Shown here: piece by piece, positions 1 through 9,278 of the stretch
Layout: every line of letters starts with the position of its first letter
Numbering within the stretch: the first letter of the stretch is position 1
Assembly: GCF_001427225.1 (NCBI RefSeq)
Contig: NZ_LMFH01000005.1
Location: 327,045-391,044, forward strand
DNA length: 64,000 nt
Direction: 5' to 3'
DNA from: Lysobacter sp. Root494
GTDB taxonomy: Bacteria; Pseudomonadota; Gammaproteobacteria; Xanthomonadales; Xanthomonadaceae
Notes under the pieces: generated by a model
The model's database searches: none
What the model was told of the DNA's origin: nothing
The model's input: only the letters and a program-made list of their open reading frames with translations
Translations under genes and position numbers: made by a program

Positions 1-409
1 TCGCGGCAACGACGATCACCGGCAGCGCCGGGATTTCCGGTGGCGCCGAGAAGCGGCGGATGGCTTCCCAGCCCAGCGCGCCCGAGAAGGCGACCAGCAG
101 CAACGCATTCGCCAGCGGCGACAGCAGCGTCGCGCGGCGCCAGCCATAGGTGTGGCGTGCGGTTGGCGGCCGCTTCGCAATGACCGCCGCGCCCCAGGCA
201 AGTGCGAGGCCGAGCACGTCGCCGAGGTTGTGCAGCGCGTCGGACAGCAGGGCGAGCGAGTTGGTGGTGAAGCCGTATCCCGCTTCGAGCGCGGTATAGG
301 CCAGGTTGATCAGGGTGACGACGGCGAACGCACGCGTGGTGCTAGCACCATGGCTGTGGCCGTGGTGTCCCTGATGGGGATGATCGTCGTGGTGGTGTGC
401 GAGGCCCAT
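1..409 (-). CDS. CDF-family divalent metal cation exporter (N-terminal part)
   Basis: The gene runs off the left edge of the window, so only about 136 N-terminal residues are visible. The start is a His-rich tract (HHHDDHPHQGHHGHSHG) typical of the cytosolic N-terminus of CzcD/ZitB-like cation diffusion facilitators. A first membrane helix follows (TRAFAVVTLINLAYTALEA), then the motif LLSDALHNLGDVLGLALAW, which carries the family's Asp/His metal site of helix 2. Members of this family exchange Zn2+, Co2+ or Cd2+ for protons at the inner membrane. The gene lies 49 bp downstream of pyrH on the same strand and may be co-transcribed. The metal cannot be named from this fragment. Confidence 0.85.
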   Translation of the reverse strand, partial: MGLAHHHDDHPHQGHHGHSHGASTTRAFAVVTLINLAYTALEAGYGFTTNSLALLSDALHNLGDVLGLALAWGAAVIAKRPPTARHTYGWRRATLLSPLANALLLVAFSGALGWEAIRRFSAPPEIPALPVIVVAA

Positions 410-458
410 CGCCTGATCCTGTCGTGCGGCGGCGCGAAACACTCGCCGGCTTTCCGCG

Positions 459-1190
459 TTAAAGCCCGGCGTTGCGGCCCTGCACCAGCGTGCCGATGGT
501 TTCGCCGCGCAGGATGCGCAGCAGCACGCCAGGATGGCTCATGTCGAAGATGCGCAGCGGCAGGTCGCTGTCGCGACACAGCGCGAAGGCGGCGGTGTCC
601 ATCACCTGCAGGTTGCGGGCGATCACTTCGTCGTAGCTCAGTTTCTCGAAGCGCACCGCATCCGGGTGCTTCTTCGGATCCTTGTCGTACACGCCGTCGA
701 CCTTGGTCGCCTTGAGCAGCAGGTCGGCGCCGATCTCGATCGCGCGCAGCGCCGCACCCGAATCGGTGGTGAAGAAGGGATTGCCGGTACCCGCGGCGAA
801 GATCGCGATCCGGCCCTTTTCGAGATGGCGCACGGCGCGGCGGCGGATGTAGTCCTCGCATACGTCGTTGATCTTGATCGCGCTCATCACCCGGCAGCGG
901 GCGCCGAGCTTTTCCAGCGCATCCTGCATCGCCAGCGCATTGATGACGGTGGCGAGCATGCCCATCTGGTCGCCGGTCACCCGGTCCATGCCGCCTGCGG
1001 CCAGACCCGCGCCGCGGAAGATGTTGCCGCCGCCGATCACCAGCGCGATTTCCGCGCCGGCCTGCTGCGCCTCGATGACCTCGTGGGCGAGGCGGTTCAG
1101 CACCAGCGGATCGATGCCGTAGTCCTCGTTCCCCATGAGCGCCTCGCCGGACAGTTTGAGCAGGACACGGCGATAGGCGAGCTGGGACAT
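459..1190 (-). CDS. pyrH: UMP kinase
   Basis: This is a 243-residue cytosolic UMP kinase, which makes UDP from UMP and ATP in pyrimidine nucleotide synthesis. Family motifs are intact: [11 protein letters not shown] near the N-terminus, GGGNIFRG, and [16 protein letters not shown]. The ATG at 1190 gives the usual length; an upstream in-frame extension of 41 residues is rich in Pro/Arg and looks non-coding. In most bacteria pyrH follows rpsB-tsf directly. Here tsf lies almost 6 kb away, with three oppositely oriented genes between them, and frr does not follow pyrH. Confidence 0.97.
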   Translation of the reverse strand: MSQLAYRRVLLKLSGEALMGNEDYGIDPLVLNRLAHEVIEAQQAGAEIALVIGGGNIFRGAGLAAGGMDRVTGDQMGMLATVINALAMQDALEKLGARCRVMSAIKINDVCEDYIRRRAVRHLEKGRIAIFAAGTGNPFFTTDSGAALRAIEIGADLLLKATKVDGVYDKDPKKHPDAVRFEKLSYDEVIARNLQVMDTAAFALCRDSDLPLRIFDMSHPGVLLRILRGETIGTLVQGRNAGL

Positions 1191-1334
1191 GGGCGGCCTC
1201 GGGGGTAGGGACGGTGCGCGGAAGCGGCTGAATTGTAGCCGATGCGGGCTCAGCCCCGGCCGATGACAGGAGATCAGGGAGCCTGCGTTCTCTATGATCC
1301 GCGTTCGCGGCAATCACATCACAGGGAGAAATGC

Positions 1335-2057
1335 GTGGGGATCAGGAATCTGAGCGAGTTCGTGGAACAGTCGAAGCAGACGGACCGGAGTCCGGAAATG
1401 TTCGAGCTGGAAAGCTCGCACCTGCTCGAGGTCAAGTTGAACGGTCGCATCTGGGCGAAGTCGGGCTCGATGGTGGCGCGCCGGGGCAACGTGAAGTTCA
1501 CCCGGCAAGGGCTGATGGAGCAGGGGCTCGGCAATCTGCTGAAGAAGGCCGTCAGCGGCGAAGGCACGCAGATGATGAAGATGGAAGGCGAGGGTCGCGT
1601 CTACATCGCCGATGCCGGCAAGAAGATCACGCTGCTGCGCCTCGGTGGTGAGGCGATCTTCGTCAACGGCAACGACGTGCTCGCCTACGAAGACGGCATC
1701 CAGGCCGACATCAGGATGATGCGAAAGGTGGCCGGCATGGCTTCGGGTGGCCTCTTCAACATGCGTCTGCAGGGCAATGGCGTGGTCGCCATCACCTCGC
1801 ATTACGAGCCGCTGACGCTGGCCGTGACACCGGACCAGCCGGTGTTCACCGATCCGAACGCGACGGTCGCATGGTCGGGTTCGCTCAGCCCGGACATCGT
1901 CACCGACATTTCGCTCGGCACGCTGTTCGGTCGCGGATCTGGAGAAAGCATCCAGCTGAAGTTCGCGGGTACCGGTTGGGTGGTCGTGCAGCCTTACGAA
2001 GAGGTGTATTTCCAGCAGTCGAATGGCGGTGGCGGGCTGCTGAGCGCGCTGACCTGA
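1335..2057 (+). CDS. AIM24 / TIGR00266 family protein
   Basis: A 240-residue beta-rich protein of the AIM24 (DUF124) family. Recognisable parts are LLEVKLNGRIWAKSGSMVAR at the start of the fold, the Gly-rich QGNGVVAITSHYEPLTL in the middle, and GSGESIQLKFAGTGWVVVQP near the end. The function of bacterial members is not established. A GTG start at 1335 is chosen because AGGGAGA lies about 8 nt upstream; an ATG at 1398 (MFELESSH) is an alternative that would give 219 residues. It is divergent from pyrH and followed by a clear terminator. Confidence 0.85.
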   Translation: MGIRNLSEFVEQSKQTDRSPEMFELESSHLLEVKLNGRIWAKSGSMVARRGNVKFTRQGLMEQGLGNLLKKAVSGEGTQMMKMEGEGRVYIADAGKKITLLRLGGEAIFVNGNDVLAYEDGIQADIRMMRKVAGMASGGLFNMRLQGNGVVAITSHYEPLTLAVTPDQPVFTDPNATVAWSGSLSPDIVTDISLGTLFGRGSGESIQLKFAGTGWVVVQPYEEVYFQQSNGGGGLLSALT

Positions 2058-2079
2058 AGCCATCTGCTCTGTCATTGAA

Positions 2080-2107
2080 AGGCCGCGGATTATCCGCGGC
2101 CTTTTTT
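2080..2107 (+). terminator. Intrinsic terminator after the AIM24 gene
   Basis: Self-complementary arms GGCCGCGG and CCGCGGCC enclose a 5-nt loop and are followed by TTTTTT. The element begins 23 nt after the stop codon. Confidence 0.85.
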
Positions 2108-2337
2108 AGTGAGATTTGGATCGATTGCGCGCGGGACTTCGCGCGGCCGCCTTAGATGCGCAATCGGTGCGGGAAGTTTTTGCGGACATTGCACGAAGAA
2201 TTTGCCGACTCTGCCGGCAGTAACGCCATTGCAATGAAAGCGGTGCTGGCTGCTTGAACCCCATTCGTGACGAAAGACATAGTCGGGACGCCCTCGGGGA
2301 GGGTCCAACCAATAACGACTAGGGGAGTACACACGAA
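2108..2337 (+). promoter_or_regulatory. Leader region of the TonB-dependent receptor gene
   Basis: This 230-bp stretch has no gene. Near its 3' end a bulged hairpin can form between GGA-CG-CCCTC and GAGGGTCC at about 2284-2306, and AGGGGAG at 2321-2327 is the ribosome binding site for the GTG at 2338. No confident promoter hexamers were found. Confidence 0.4.
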
Positions 2338-5300
2338 GTGGCTCGAACAACAATGAATCGCGCGCTGCGCCGCAGCGCGCTCACAGTTGCACTCGGTTTG
2401 TGTTTTTCCTCCGCCGTCCAGGCGCAGTCCAACACGGCTGGCGCCGTGTTCGGCCAGGCCTCGGCGGGCGACACGGTCCTGGTCGAGAATGCATCGACCG
2501 GTTTCCGCCGCGAGATCAGCGTCGGCAATGACGGTACCTATCGCGCTTCGGCACTTCCGACCGGCACCTACCGCATCACGCTCAAGCGTGCCGACGGAAG
2601 CAGCGCCGTGCGCGACAACGTGACCGTCAATGTCGGTACCGGTACGTCGGTGAACTTCGCGGCGGCAGCGCCGGCGAACGACGGCACTGCCACGCTGGAA
2701 GCGGTCCAGGTCACGGGCGCCTTCGTCAATCCGATCGACGTGTCGTCGGTCGAGTCCACCACCATCCTCACCGCCGAACAGATCGCGAAGATCCCGGTGC
2801 CGCGCGACGTCACCAGCGTGGCGCTGCTGGCGCCGGGCACGGTCAAGGGCGATGCGGCCTTCGGCAACCTCGCGTCCTTCGGCGGCGCGTCGGTCGCGGA
2901 AAATGCGTACTTCGTCAACGGCTTCAACATCACCAATTCGTTCAAGGGCCTGAACTTCGCCTCGATCCCGTTCGAAGCGATCGGCGAGCAGCAGGTCAAG
3001 ACCGGCGGCTATGGCGCGGAATTCGGCCGCGCGCTGGGCGGCGTGGTGAACCTGATCACCAAGCGCGGTACGAACGAGTTCCATGCGGGCGGAAACGTGT
3101 TCTTCACTCCGTCCAGCCTGCGAGCCACCGAGCGCGACATGTATTCGCCCGATGGGCAGCTGATCTCGGACAACTCCAGGGACGATGATCCGTCGGAAAC
3201 CATCGTTTCGGCCTGGGCGAGCGGCGCGCTGGTGAAGGACACGCTGTTCGGCTACGCGCTGGTGCAGTACGGACGCGAGAGTGGCTCGCGCAGCTTCGGC
3301 GACAACATCAGCGTGTTGAACGACAGCGAGACCGCCAAGAACCCGAACTGGCTGGTCAAGCTCGACTGGAACATCAACGACAGCAACCTGCTCGAATTCA
3401 CCAGTTTCTCGGACAAGCGCAAGACCGAACGCGACGTGTATGCGAACCCGCAGGGCGCCAGCACTCGCGAGAACTACCTCGGTACCGTCTACGACCAGAC
3501 CGGCGGCAACAACTATGTACTGAAGTACACCGGCTACCTCAGCGACACCTTCACGCTCAGCGCGCTGTATGGCACTGGTGAGTACAAGCGCAACAACTAC
3601 GCCATGAACGCCGCTGGCGAGCGACTGGCGTATGAAGGCAATGTCAGCCCGGACAACGCGTTCGGCATCATCGGCGCCGCCGGCTGCCCGGTCGTCACGG
3701 ACGGTCGCCCCGACGCACTGGCCGGCCTGATTCCCGCGATCACCAGTTCCTGCGCTTTCCTCGGCCAGAACCTGGGCCTGCAGGACGCACGCGACGAGCG
3801 CGACCAGTTCCGCATCGATGCCGAGTGGCAGCTGGGTTCCCACCTCCTGCGCTTCGGTTATGACGCCGATACCTTCAAGTCGCGCGATGGCGAGGCGAGC
3901 GAAGGCGGCGTCGCATGGCGCTATGTCGTTCGCCGTGGACAGGAAATGGTCCGCCGTCGCGTATTCCAGACCGGTGCGGATGTCGAGGTCGATTCCAAGG
4001 CGTTCTATATCGAGGACACCTGGAACATCACCGACAACTTCCTCACCTATGTCGGCCTGCGCTGGGACAGCTTCGAGAACAAGAACGGCGAAGGCCAGAC
4101 CTACGTCCAGCAGGACAACCAGTTCGGCCCACGCCTGGGTTTCTCGTGGGACGTCAACGGGGATTCCAGTTTCAAGATCTTCGGTAACGCGGGCCGCTAT
4201 GCGCTGCCGATCGCAGCGACCGTCGCCGTTCGCGGCTCGAGCCCATCGCTCTACAGCCAGCAGTACATGCTGTACGACGCCGTGGATCCCATCACCGGCG
4301 CGCCGGTCAACCCGCACGCCACGGGCGATGCGCGCGACGAGCTCGCGTACCTCAACAACGAGTTCGGCACCGGCAAGGATCCGCGCACGATCGCCTCGAA
4401 GAACCTGGAGCCGCAGTACCAGGACGAGTACATCCTCGGCTTCCAGAAGGCGATCACCGACAACTTCTCCGGCGGCGTCCGCGCGATCTACCGCGACCTC
4501 AAGCGCTCGATCGACGATCATTGCGATTACCGCGTGTTCGAGGAATGGGCGGAGGAGAACGGTTACGCGATCGATTCGTACAATCCCGCGTTCGCTTACT
4601 GCCACATCTACAACCCGGGCAGCGATCTCGATGTCGATATCGACATCGACGCCGACGGCACCCTGGAGCACGTCGTCATCCCGGCAAGCAAGCTCGGTCC
4701 GAAGGGCAAGCGCACCTACAAGGCGGTCGAGATCTTCGCCGAGGGCCAGCTCACCGACAGGTTCTTCCTGCAGGGCTCGTACACCTGGTCGAAGAACCAG
4801 GGCAACGCCGAAGGCGGCGTGAAGTCGGACATCGGCCAGGACGACACCGGCGTGACGCAGGACTTCGACTATCCGGAGCTGATGGTTGGCGCCGATGGCT
4901 ATCTGCCCAACGACCGCCGCCACACGCTGAAGTTGTTCGGCAACTACGAGTTCAGCGACCAGTGGGCGGTGGGTGCCAACTTCCTGTGGCAGAGCGGCCG
5001 TCCGGTCAACTGCTTCGGTGTGTACGCCGACGATCCGGTGGGCTACGGAAACAGCTACTTCTCGTGCGACACGGGTGCGGTCGACCCGGATACCGGCAGC
5101 AACGGCGAAACGGTCGTTTCGCGCGGCTCCGCCGGTCGCACGCCGGACATCTACAACGTCGACCTGAACGTGGCATACCGGCCGTCGTTCGCTGAGGGGC
5201 GCCTGACGCTGAAGATGGACATCTTCAACGTCTTCAACCGGCAGAAGGCGCTCGCCGTGGATGAGTTCGGCGAAGACAGCAGTGGTAACCCGCTGCAGGG

Positions 5301-5373
5301 CATCACCTACATGACGCCGACGGTGTTCCAGGCTCCTCGCGCAGTCCGCTTCATGGTTCAGTACAAGTGGTAA
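2338..5373 (+). CDS. Oar-like TonB-dependent outer-membrane receptor
   Basis: A 1011-residue outer-membrane receptor. The signal peptide (RRSALTVALGLCFSSAVQA) is followed by a carboxypeptidase-regulatory-like beta-sandwich (AGAVFGQASAGDTVLVENAS through VNVGTGTSVNF), then a plug domain from about residue 120 (LEAVQVTGAFVNPID ... GGYGAEFGRALGGVVNLITKRG), then a long beta-barrel ending in an aromatic residue (VQYKW). Receptors of this Oar-like class import large substrates using TonB-ExbBD energy; the substrate is unknown here. The GTG at 2338 is preferred because AGGGGAG sits 10 nt upstream; the ATG at 2353 is the alternative. The adjacent gene is a TPR-sulfotransferase, and the two may act on a common exported or surface substrate (inference). 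Confidence 0.92.
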   Translation: MARTTMNRALRRSALTVALGLCFSSAVQAQSNTAGAVFGQASAGDTVLVENASTGFRREISVGNDGTYRASALPTGTYRITLKRADGSSAVRDNVTVNVGTGTSVNFAAAAPANDGTATLEAVQVTGAFVNPIDVSSVESTTILTAEQIAKIPVPRDVTSVALLAPGTVKGDAAFGNLASFGGASVAENAYFVNGFNITNSFKGLNFASIPFEAIGEQQVKTGGYGAEFGRALGGVVNLITKRGTNEFHAGGNVFFTPSSLRATERDMYSPDGQLISDNSRDDDPSETIVSAWASGALVKDTLFGYALVQYGRESGSRSFGDNISVLNDSETAKNPNWLVKLDWNINDSNLLEFTSFSDKRKTERDVYANPQGASTRENYLGTVYDQTGGNNYVLKYTGYLSDTFTLSALYGTGEYKRNNYAMNAAGERLAYEGNVSPDNAFGIIGAAGCPVVTDGRPDALAGLIPAITSSCAFLGQNLGLQDARDERDQFRIDAEWQLGSHLLRFGYDADTFKSRDGEASEGGVAWRYVVRRGQEMVRRRVFQTGADVEVDSKAFYIEDTWNITDNFLTYVGLRWDSFENKNGEGQTYVQQDNQFGPRLGFSWDVNGDSSFKIFGNAGRYALPIAATVAVRGSSPSLYSQQYMLYDAVDPITGAPVNPHATGDARDELAYLNNEFGTGKDPRTIASKNLEPQYQDEYILGFQKAITDNFSGGVRAIYRDLKRSIDDHCDYRVFEEWAEENGYAIDSYNPAFAYCHIYNPGSDLDVDIDIDADGTLEHVVIPASKLGPKGKRTYKAVEIFAEGQLTDRFFLQGSYTWSKNQGNAEGGVKSDIGQDDTGVTQDFDYPELMVGADGYLPNDRRHTLKLFGNYEFSDQWAVGANFLWQSGRPVNCFGVYADDPVGYGNSYFSCDTGAVDPDTGSNGETVVSRGSAGRTPDIYNVDLNVAYRPSFAEGRLTLKMDIFNVFNRQKALAVDEFGEDSSGNPLQGITYMTPTVFQAPRAVRFMVQYKW

Positions 5374-5407
5374 TCGCCCTTCGCCGGTGATGTGAAAGGA
5401 GTGATAC

Positions 5408-5434
5408 GCGGCCGCCTACGGGCGGCCGCTTTTT
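5408..5434 (+). terminator. Intrinsic terminator after the receptor gene, abutting the next start codon
   Basis: A 9-bp GC stem (GCGGCCGCC / GGCGGCCGC) with loop TACG is followed by five T. It ends three bases before the ATG of the sulfotransferase gene, and an AAGGAG sequence lies on its 5' side. Confidence 0.8.
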
Positions 5435-5437
5435 CAG

Positions 5438-6985
5438 ATGACACGCTTGAACGCAAAAATCCGCCAGGCCGAGCAGCACGTCGTCGCGGGCGATCTTCCG
5501 GCTGCTCGCGAAGTGCTGACGTCCGTGCTGGCCGCGGCTCCCGACCACGCGCGGGCCCTGTTGCAGCTTTCGTATGTCGAATCGCTGGCAGGCCGTTACC
5601 GGGCTGCCCGTGGCTACGCCTTGCAGGCGCACAACACCCGACCTCGTGACGAGGCGGTCGTGCAGGAACTGGTGCGCCGCCTGCGCACGTTCAACGAGGC
5701 GCGGGCCATCCACGAATGCCTGCAGGCGTTACCGCCGCTGAACCATGTCGGCATCACGCTGCTGGTCACGTTCGCAGCGCAGCTGAGCTATCTCAACCGG
5801 CAGGAACAGGCACTGCGGCTTCTCGACGAGGCGCGGCGTGGAGATCCGGATTATCCGCCGACGCTCGCATCGCGCGCGCAGGTGCTGACGTACCTGGGAC
5901 GATTCGATGAGGCCGAAGCCGATCTGCTCCATTGCCTGAAGCGCGCGCCTGAAGTGGCGTCCGCATGGTGGTCGTTGTCGCGGCTGCGCCGGCAGGCGCC
6001 GGATGCAAACCACATCGACGCGATCAGGCGTCAGTTGCAACGGCCGAACCTGCGTGCGGGCGATGCCGCGCTGCTGGGTTTCGCTTTGCATAAGGAACTC
6101 GATGACCTCGGCGACCATCGGCAGGCCTGGCAGGCGCTCGAATCCGCATGCAAGGCAAAGCGTTCGACGCTGGCGTATTCGGTCGAGGACAATCGCGCGC
6201 TGTTTGATGCATTGGTGTCCGCGCCCGTGCCGTCGCCGGCGCCGTCAGCTGTCGACGATCAGCGCACGCCGATATTCATCGTGGGCATGCATCGTTCGGG
6301 CACCACGCTGCTGGAGCAACTGCTGGACGGCCACCCGCAGGTGCAAGGCCTGGGCGAACTGTACGATTTCACCGCGCAGATGCGACTGGCTGCGGACCAC
6401 CATTGCCGTGGCGTGATCGATCGCCGGCTGGTCACGCGCGGGGCCAACGTCAATTTCGGCGAAGTCGGGGCCGGGTATCTGCGCGGCATCGCGTGGCGGC
6501 TGGGCAAGGAGCGCTGCTTCACCGACAAGCTGCCGTCGAATTTCCTCAACATCGGCTTCATCTGCCAGGCGCTTCCGAATGCAAGGATCCTGCACATGCG
6601 ACGCGATCCGATGGAGACCTGCTTCTCCAACCTGCGCGAGCTGTTCTCCGACGCCAACCCGTATTCGTACGACCAGCGCGAACTCGGCGACTTCCATTGC
6701 CAGTACGAACGGCTGATGCGTCGTTGGCATGCGATGTTCCCGGGCCGCATCCTCGACGTGGATTACGCGGATGTGATCCGTGATCCGGAAGACACGATGC
6801 GGAGAGTCACTGGCTTCTGCGGCCTCGAATTCGAGCCGGAGATGCTGTCGCTGCAGCAACGCAATCGCGGAGTTGCGACCGCAAGTGCCGTGCAGGTGCG
6901 AGGCCAGATCGTTGCGCCGGCGCAGGCAAAATGGAAAGCCTATGAAGAGTGGCTGGGACCTTTGCGTACGGCGCTGTCCGGCTGA
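5438..6985 (+). CDS. TPR-repeat sulfotransferase
   Basis: A 515-residue two-part protein. Residues 1-260 are TPR-like helical repeats (GDLPAAREVLTSVLAAAPDHARALLQL and similar). Residues about 275-515 are a sulfotransferase domain with the 5'-phosphosulfate loop FIVGMHRSGTTLLEQLL and the 3'-phosphate region HMRRDPMETCFSNLRELF, both expected for binding PAPS. Such proteins transfer sulfate to hydroxyl or tyrosine groups; the acceptor is unknown. The start codon directly follows a terminator hairpin, leaving no Shine-Dalgarno sequence in the usual window; AAGGAG lies upstream of the hairpin and is out of position. Linkage to the TonB-dependent receptor suggests a shared process. Confidence 0.88.
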   Translation: MTRLNAKIRQAEQHVVAGDLPAAREVLTSVLAAAPDHARALLQLSYVESLAGRYRAARGYALQAHNTRPRDEAVVQELVRRLRTFNEARAIHECLQALPPLNHVGITLLVTFAAQLSYLNRQEQALRLLDEARRGDPDYPPTLASRAQVLTYLGRFDEAEADLLHCLKRAPEVASAWWSLSRLRRQAPDANHIDAIRRQLQRPNLRAGDAALLGFALHKELDDLGDHRQAWQALESACKAKRSTLAYSVEDNRALFDALVSAPVPSPAPSAVDDQRTPIFIVGMHRSGTTLLEQLLDGHPQVQGLGELYDFTAQMRLAADHHCRGVIDRRLVTRGANVNFGEVGAGYLRGIAWRLGKERCFTDKLPSNFLNIGFICQALPNARILHMRRDPMETCFSNLRELFSDANPYSYDQRELGDFHCQYERLMRRWHAMFPGRILDVDYADVIRDPEDTMRRVTGFCGLEFEPEMLSLQQRNRGVATASAVQVRGQIVAPAQAKWKAYEEWLGPLRTALSG

Positions 6986-7009
6986 CCATTCCGCGCTCGC
7001 CGCGTGCTG

Positions 7010-7045
7010 AAAAAAGAAAGGCCGCGATCGCTCGCGGCCTTTTTT
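7010..7045. terminator. Bidirectional terminator between the sulfotransferase gene and tsf
   Basis: An 8-bp stem GGCCGCGA / TCGCGGCC is flanked by an A-rich tract on the left and TTTTTT on the right. It can serve both convergent genes. Confidence 0.85.
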
Positions 7046-7065
7046 CCAGCGGGTGGATCCGGCAA

Positions 7066-7944
<879 letters not shown>

Positions 7945-7971
7945 GGGGGTTACCTCTATGTTCGATTGTGC

Positions 7972-8039
7972 GTAGGAGCGCCCCATGGGCGCGATGCGAT
8001 GCCGCCTGATGGGCGGTCGCGCCCATGGGGCGCTCCTAC
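7972..8039. repeat. Long palindromic repeat (GTAGGAGCG family) between rpsB and tsf
   Basis: Perfect 23-bp arms (7972-7994 and 8017-8039), beginning GTAGGAGCGCCCC, are separated by 22 bp. The same GTAGGAGCG / CGCTCCTAC termini recur at 13922-13982. This is a REP/REPIN-like element inside a two-gene operon. Confidence 0.85.
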
Positions 8040-8049
8040 ATGAAGAGCA

Positions 8050-8079
8050 ATGCAGCCGCGCAGCGTGGCGCGGCTGCAT
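8050..8079 (-). other. GC-rich hairpin just after rpsB
   Basis: TGCAGCCGCG and CGCGGCTGCA form a stem beginning about 10 nt after the rpsB stop codon. No good T-run follows on the minus strand, so it may be an attenuator or an mRNA-processing hairpin rather than a full terminator. Confidence 0.45.
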
Positions 8080-8089
8080 GACATCGGTC

Positions 8090-8920
8090 TTACTCGGCAG
8101 CGGTGGCGTTGTCGGCCGGGGCAGCTTCTTCGGTCTTGGCGGCGGCCTTCTTTGCGGGAGCGCGACGCGGGGCCTTCGCCTCGCCTTCAGCGGCGGCTTC
8201 GACGAACTCTTCCTCACGGACCGAAGCGGCCTGCGGAGCAGCGGCCTTGCCTTCGAGCACGGCATCGGCTGCGGCGCGGGCGTACAGCTGCACGGCGCGG
8301 ATGGCGTCGTCGTTGCCCGGGATCGCGTAATCGACCAGTTCCGGATCGTAGTTGGTGTCGACGACCGCGATCACCGGGATGCCGAGCTTCCGGGCTTCCT
8401 TGATGGCGATGTCTTCGTGGCCGACGTCGATCACGAACAGCGCGTCCGGCAGGCGGTTCATTTCCTTGATGCCACCGAGCGAGGCCAGCAGCTTCTCGCG
8501 CTCGCGGCGCAGGGTCAGCACTTCGTGCTTGACCAGGCGCTGGAAGGTACCGTCGGTTTCAGCGGCTTCCAGTTCCTTCAGGCGGGCAACCGACTTCTTC
8601 ACGGTCGCGAAGTTGGTCAGCGTGCCGCCCAGCCAGCGCTGGGTCATGTAGGGCTGGCCGCAACGCTCGGCTTCTTCCTTGATCGCGTCGCGCGCGGAGC
8701 GCTTGGTGCCGACGAACAGGATGACGCCGCGCTTCTGCGCAACGCCCGAGAGGAAGTTCATCGCGTCGTTGAACAGCGGAACGGTCTTCTCGAGGTTGAT
8801 GATGTGGATCTTGCCGCGGGCACCGAAGATGTACGGACCCATCTTGGGGTTCCAGTAGCGGGTCTGGTGGCCGAAATGGACGCCGGCTTCCAGCATCTGG
8901 CGCATGGTGATCTGGGGCAT
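8090..8920 (-). CDS. rpsB: 30S ribosomal protein S2
   Basis: A 276-residue S2 protein. The conserved start [27 protein letters not shown] fixes the ATG at 8920, and [31 protein letters not shown] is the typical core. The last 40 or so residues are a low-complexity Ala/Glu/Lys tail ([19 protein letters not shown]), longer than in E. coli. It is the first gene of the rpsB-tsf operon and is preceded by a long untranslated leader and a recognisable promoter. Confidence 0.98.
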   Translation of the reverse strand: MPQITMRQMLEAGVHFGHQTRYWNPKMGPYIFGARGKIHIINLEKTVPLFNDAMNFLSGVAQKRGVILFVGTKRSARDAIKEEAERCGQPYMTQRWLGGTLTNFATVKKSVARLKELEAAETDGTFQRLVKHEVLTLRREREKLLASLGGIKEMNRLPDALFVIDVGHEDIAIKEARKLGIPVIAVVDTNYDPELVDYAIPGNDDAIRAVQLYARAAADAVLEGKAAAPQAASVREEEFVEAAAEGEAKAPRRAPAKKAAAKTEEAAPADNATAAE

Positions 8921-9134
8921 TGCTCTTACTCCGATAAGGAACCGGCCGCGCGGGTGGAATAGGGCGGCTTGCCACTGAAGGCTGGGTTCCGGGGTTGGGC
9001 CTCCCCGCTGCTTCCGTGGCCAGATCCCGGTCCTTGCGGACTTCAGGACACCCCGGCACGGGTTGGTAACAGCGGGTGTGTATTCGCCGGTGTCGCCCGA
9101 CGTGGCGGTCTGCAGGGTTCCGCAGAGCCGCGGA

Positions 9135-9163
9135 ATTATGCCGGGATGGGCGGATCGGAGCAA
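9135..9163 (-). promoter_or_regulatory. Sigma70-type promoter of rpsB-tsf
   Basis: On the minus strand, TTGCTC (9158-9163) and CATAAT (9135-9140) are separated by exactly 17 bp. Transcription from here would give a 5' leader of about 205 nt before rpsB. A long leader fits the known S2 autoregulation of rpsB in gammaproteobacteria, though the S2 binding structure was not verified here. The rest of the 8921-9278 gap shows no gene. Confidence 0.65.
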
Positions 9164-9266
9164 CTTGGGCAATCCCGAAGGGGCTGGACCCGCGGAATAC
9201 GGCCTCGCGGGTTGCTCATGCCGCTCCGTTCTGCCGCCGGCGGGTCAAGGACCGCCTGACATCGGC

Positions 9267-9272
9267 GATAAT
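9267..9272 (+). promoter_or_regulatory. Candidate -10 box of map (leaderless)
   Basis: GATAAT ends 6 nt before the map ATG, so transcription would begin at or next to the start codon. No Shine-Dalgarno sequence is visible. The -35 is weak (GTCAAG at 17 bp spacing). Confidence 0.5.
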
Positions 9273-9278
9273 TCCCCG

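Noticed and set aside
2152-4923. A 923-codon open frame antisense to the TonB-dependent receptor.
   Set aside because: It is a mirror frame of a high-GC gene with strong third-position bias; it lacks domains, and the receptor on the plus strand is unambiguous.
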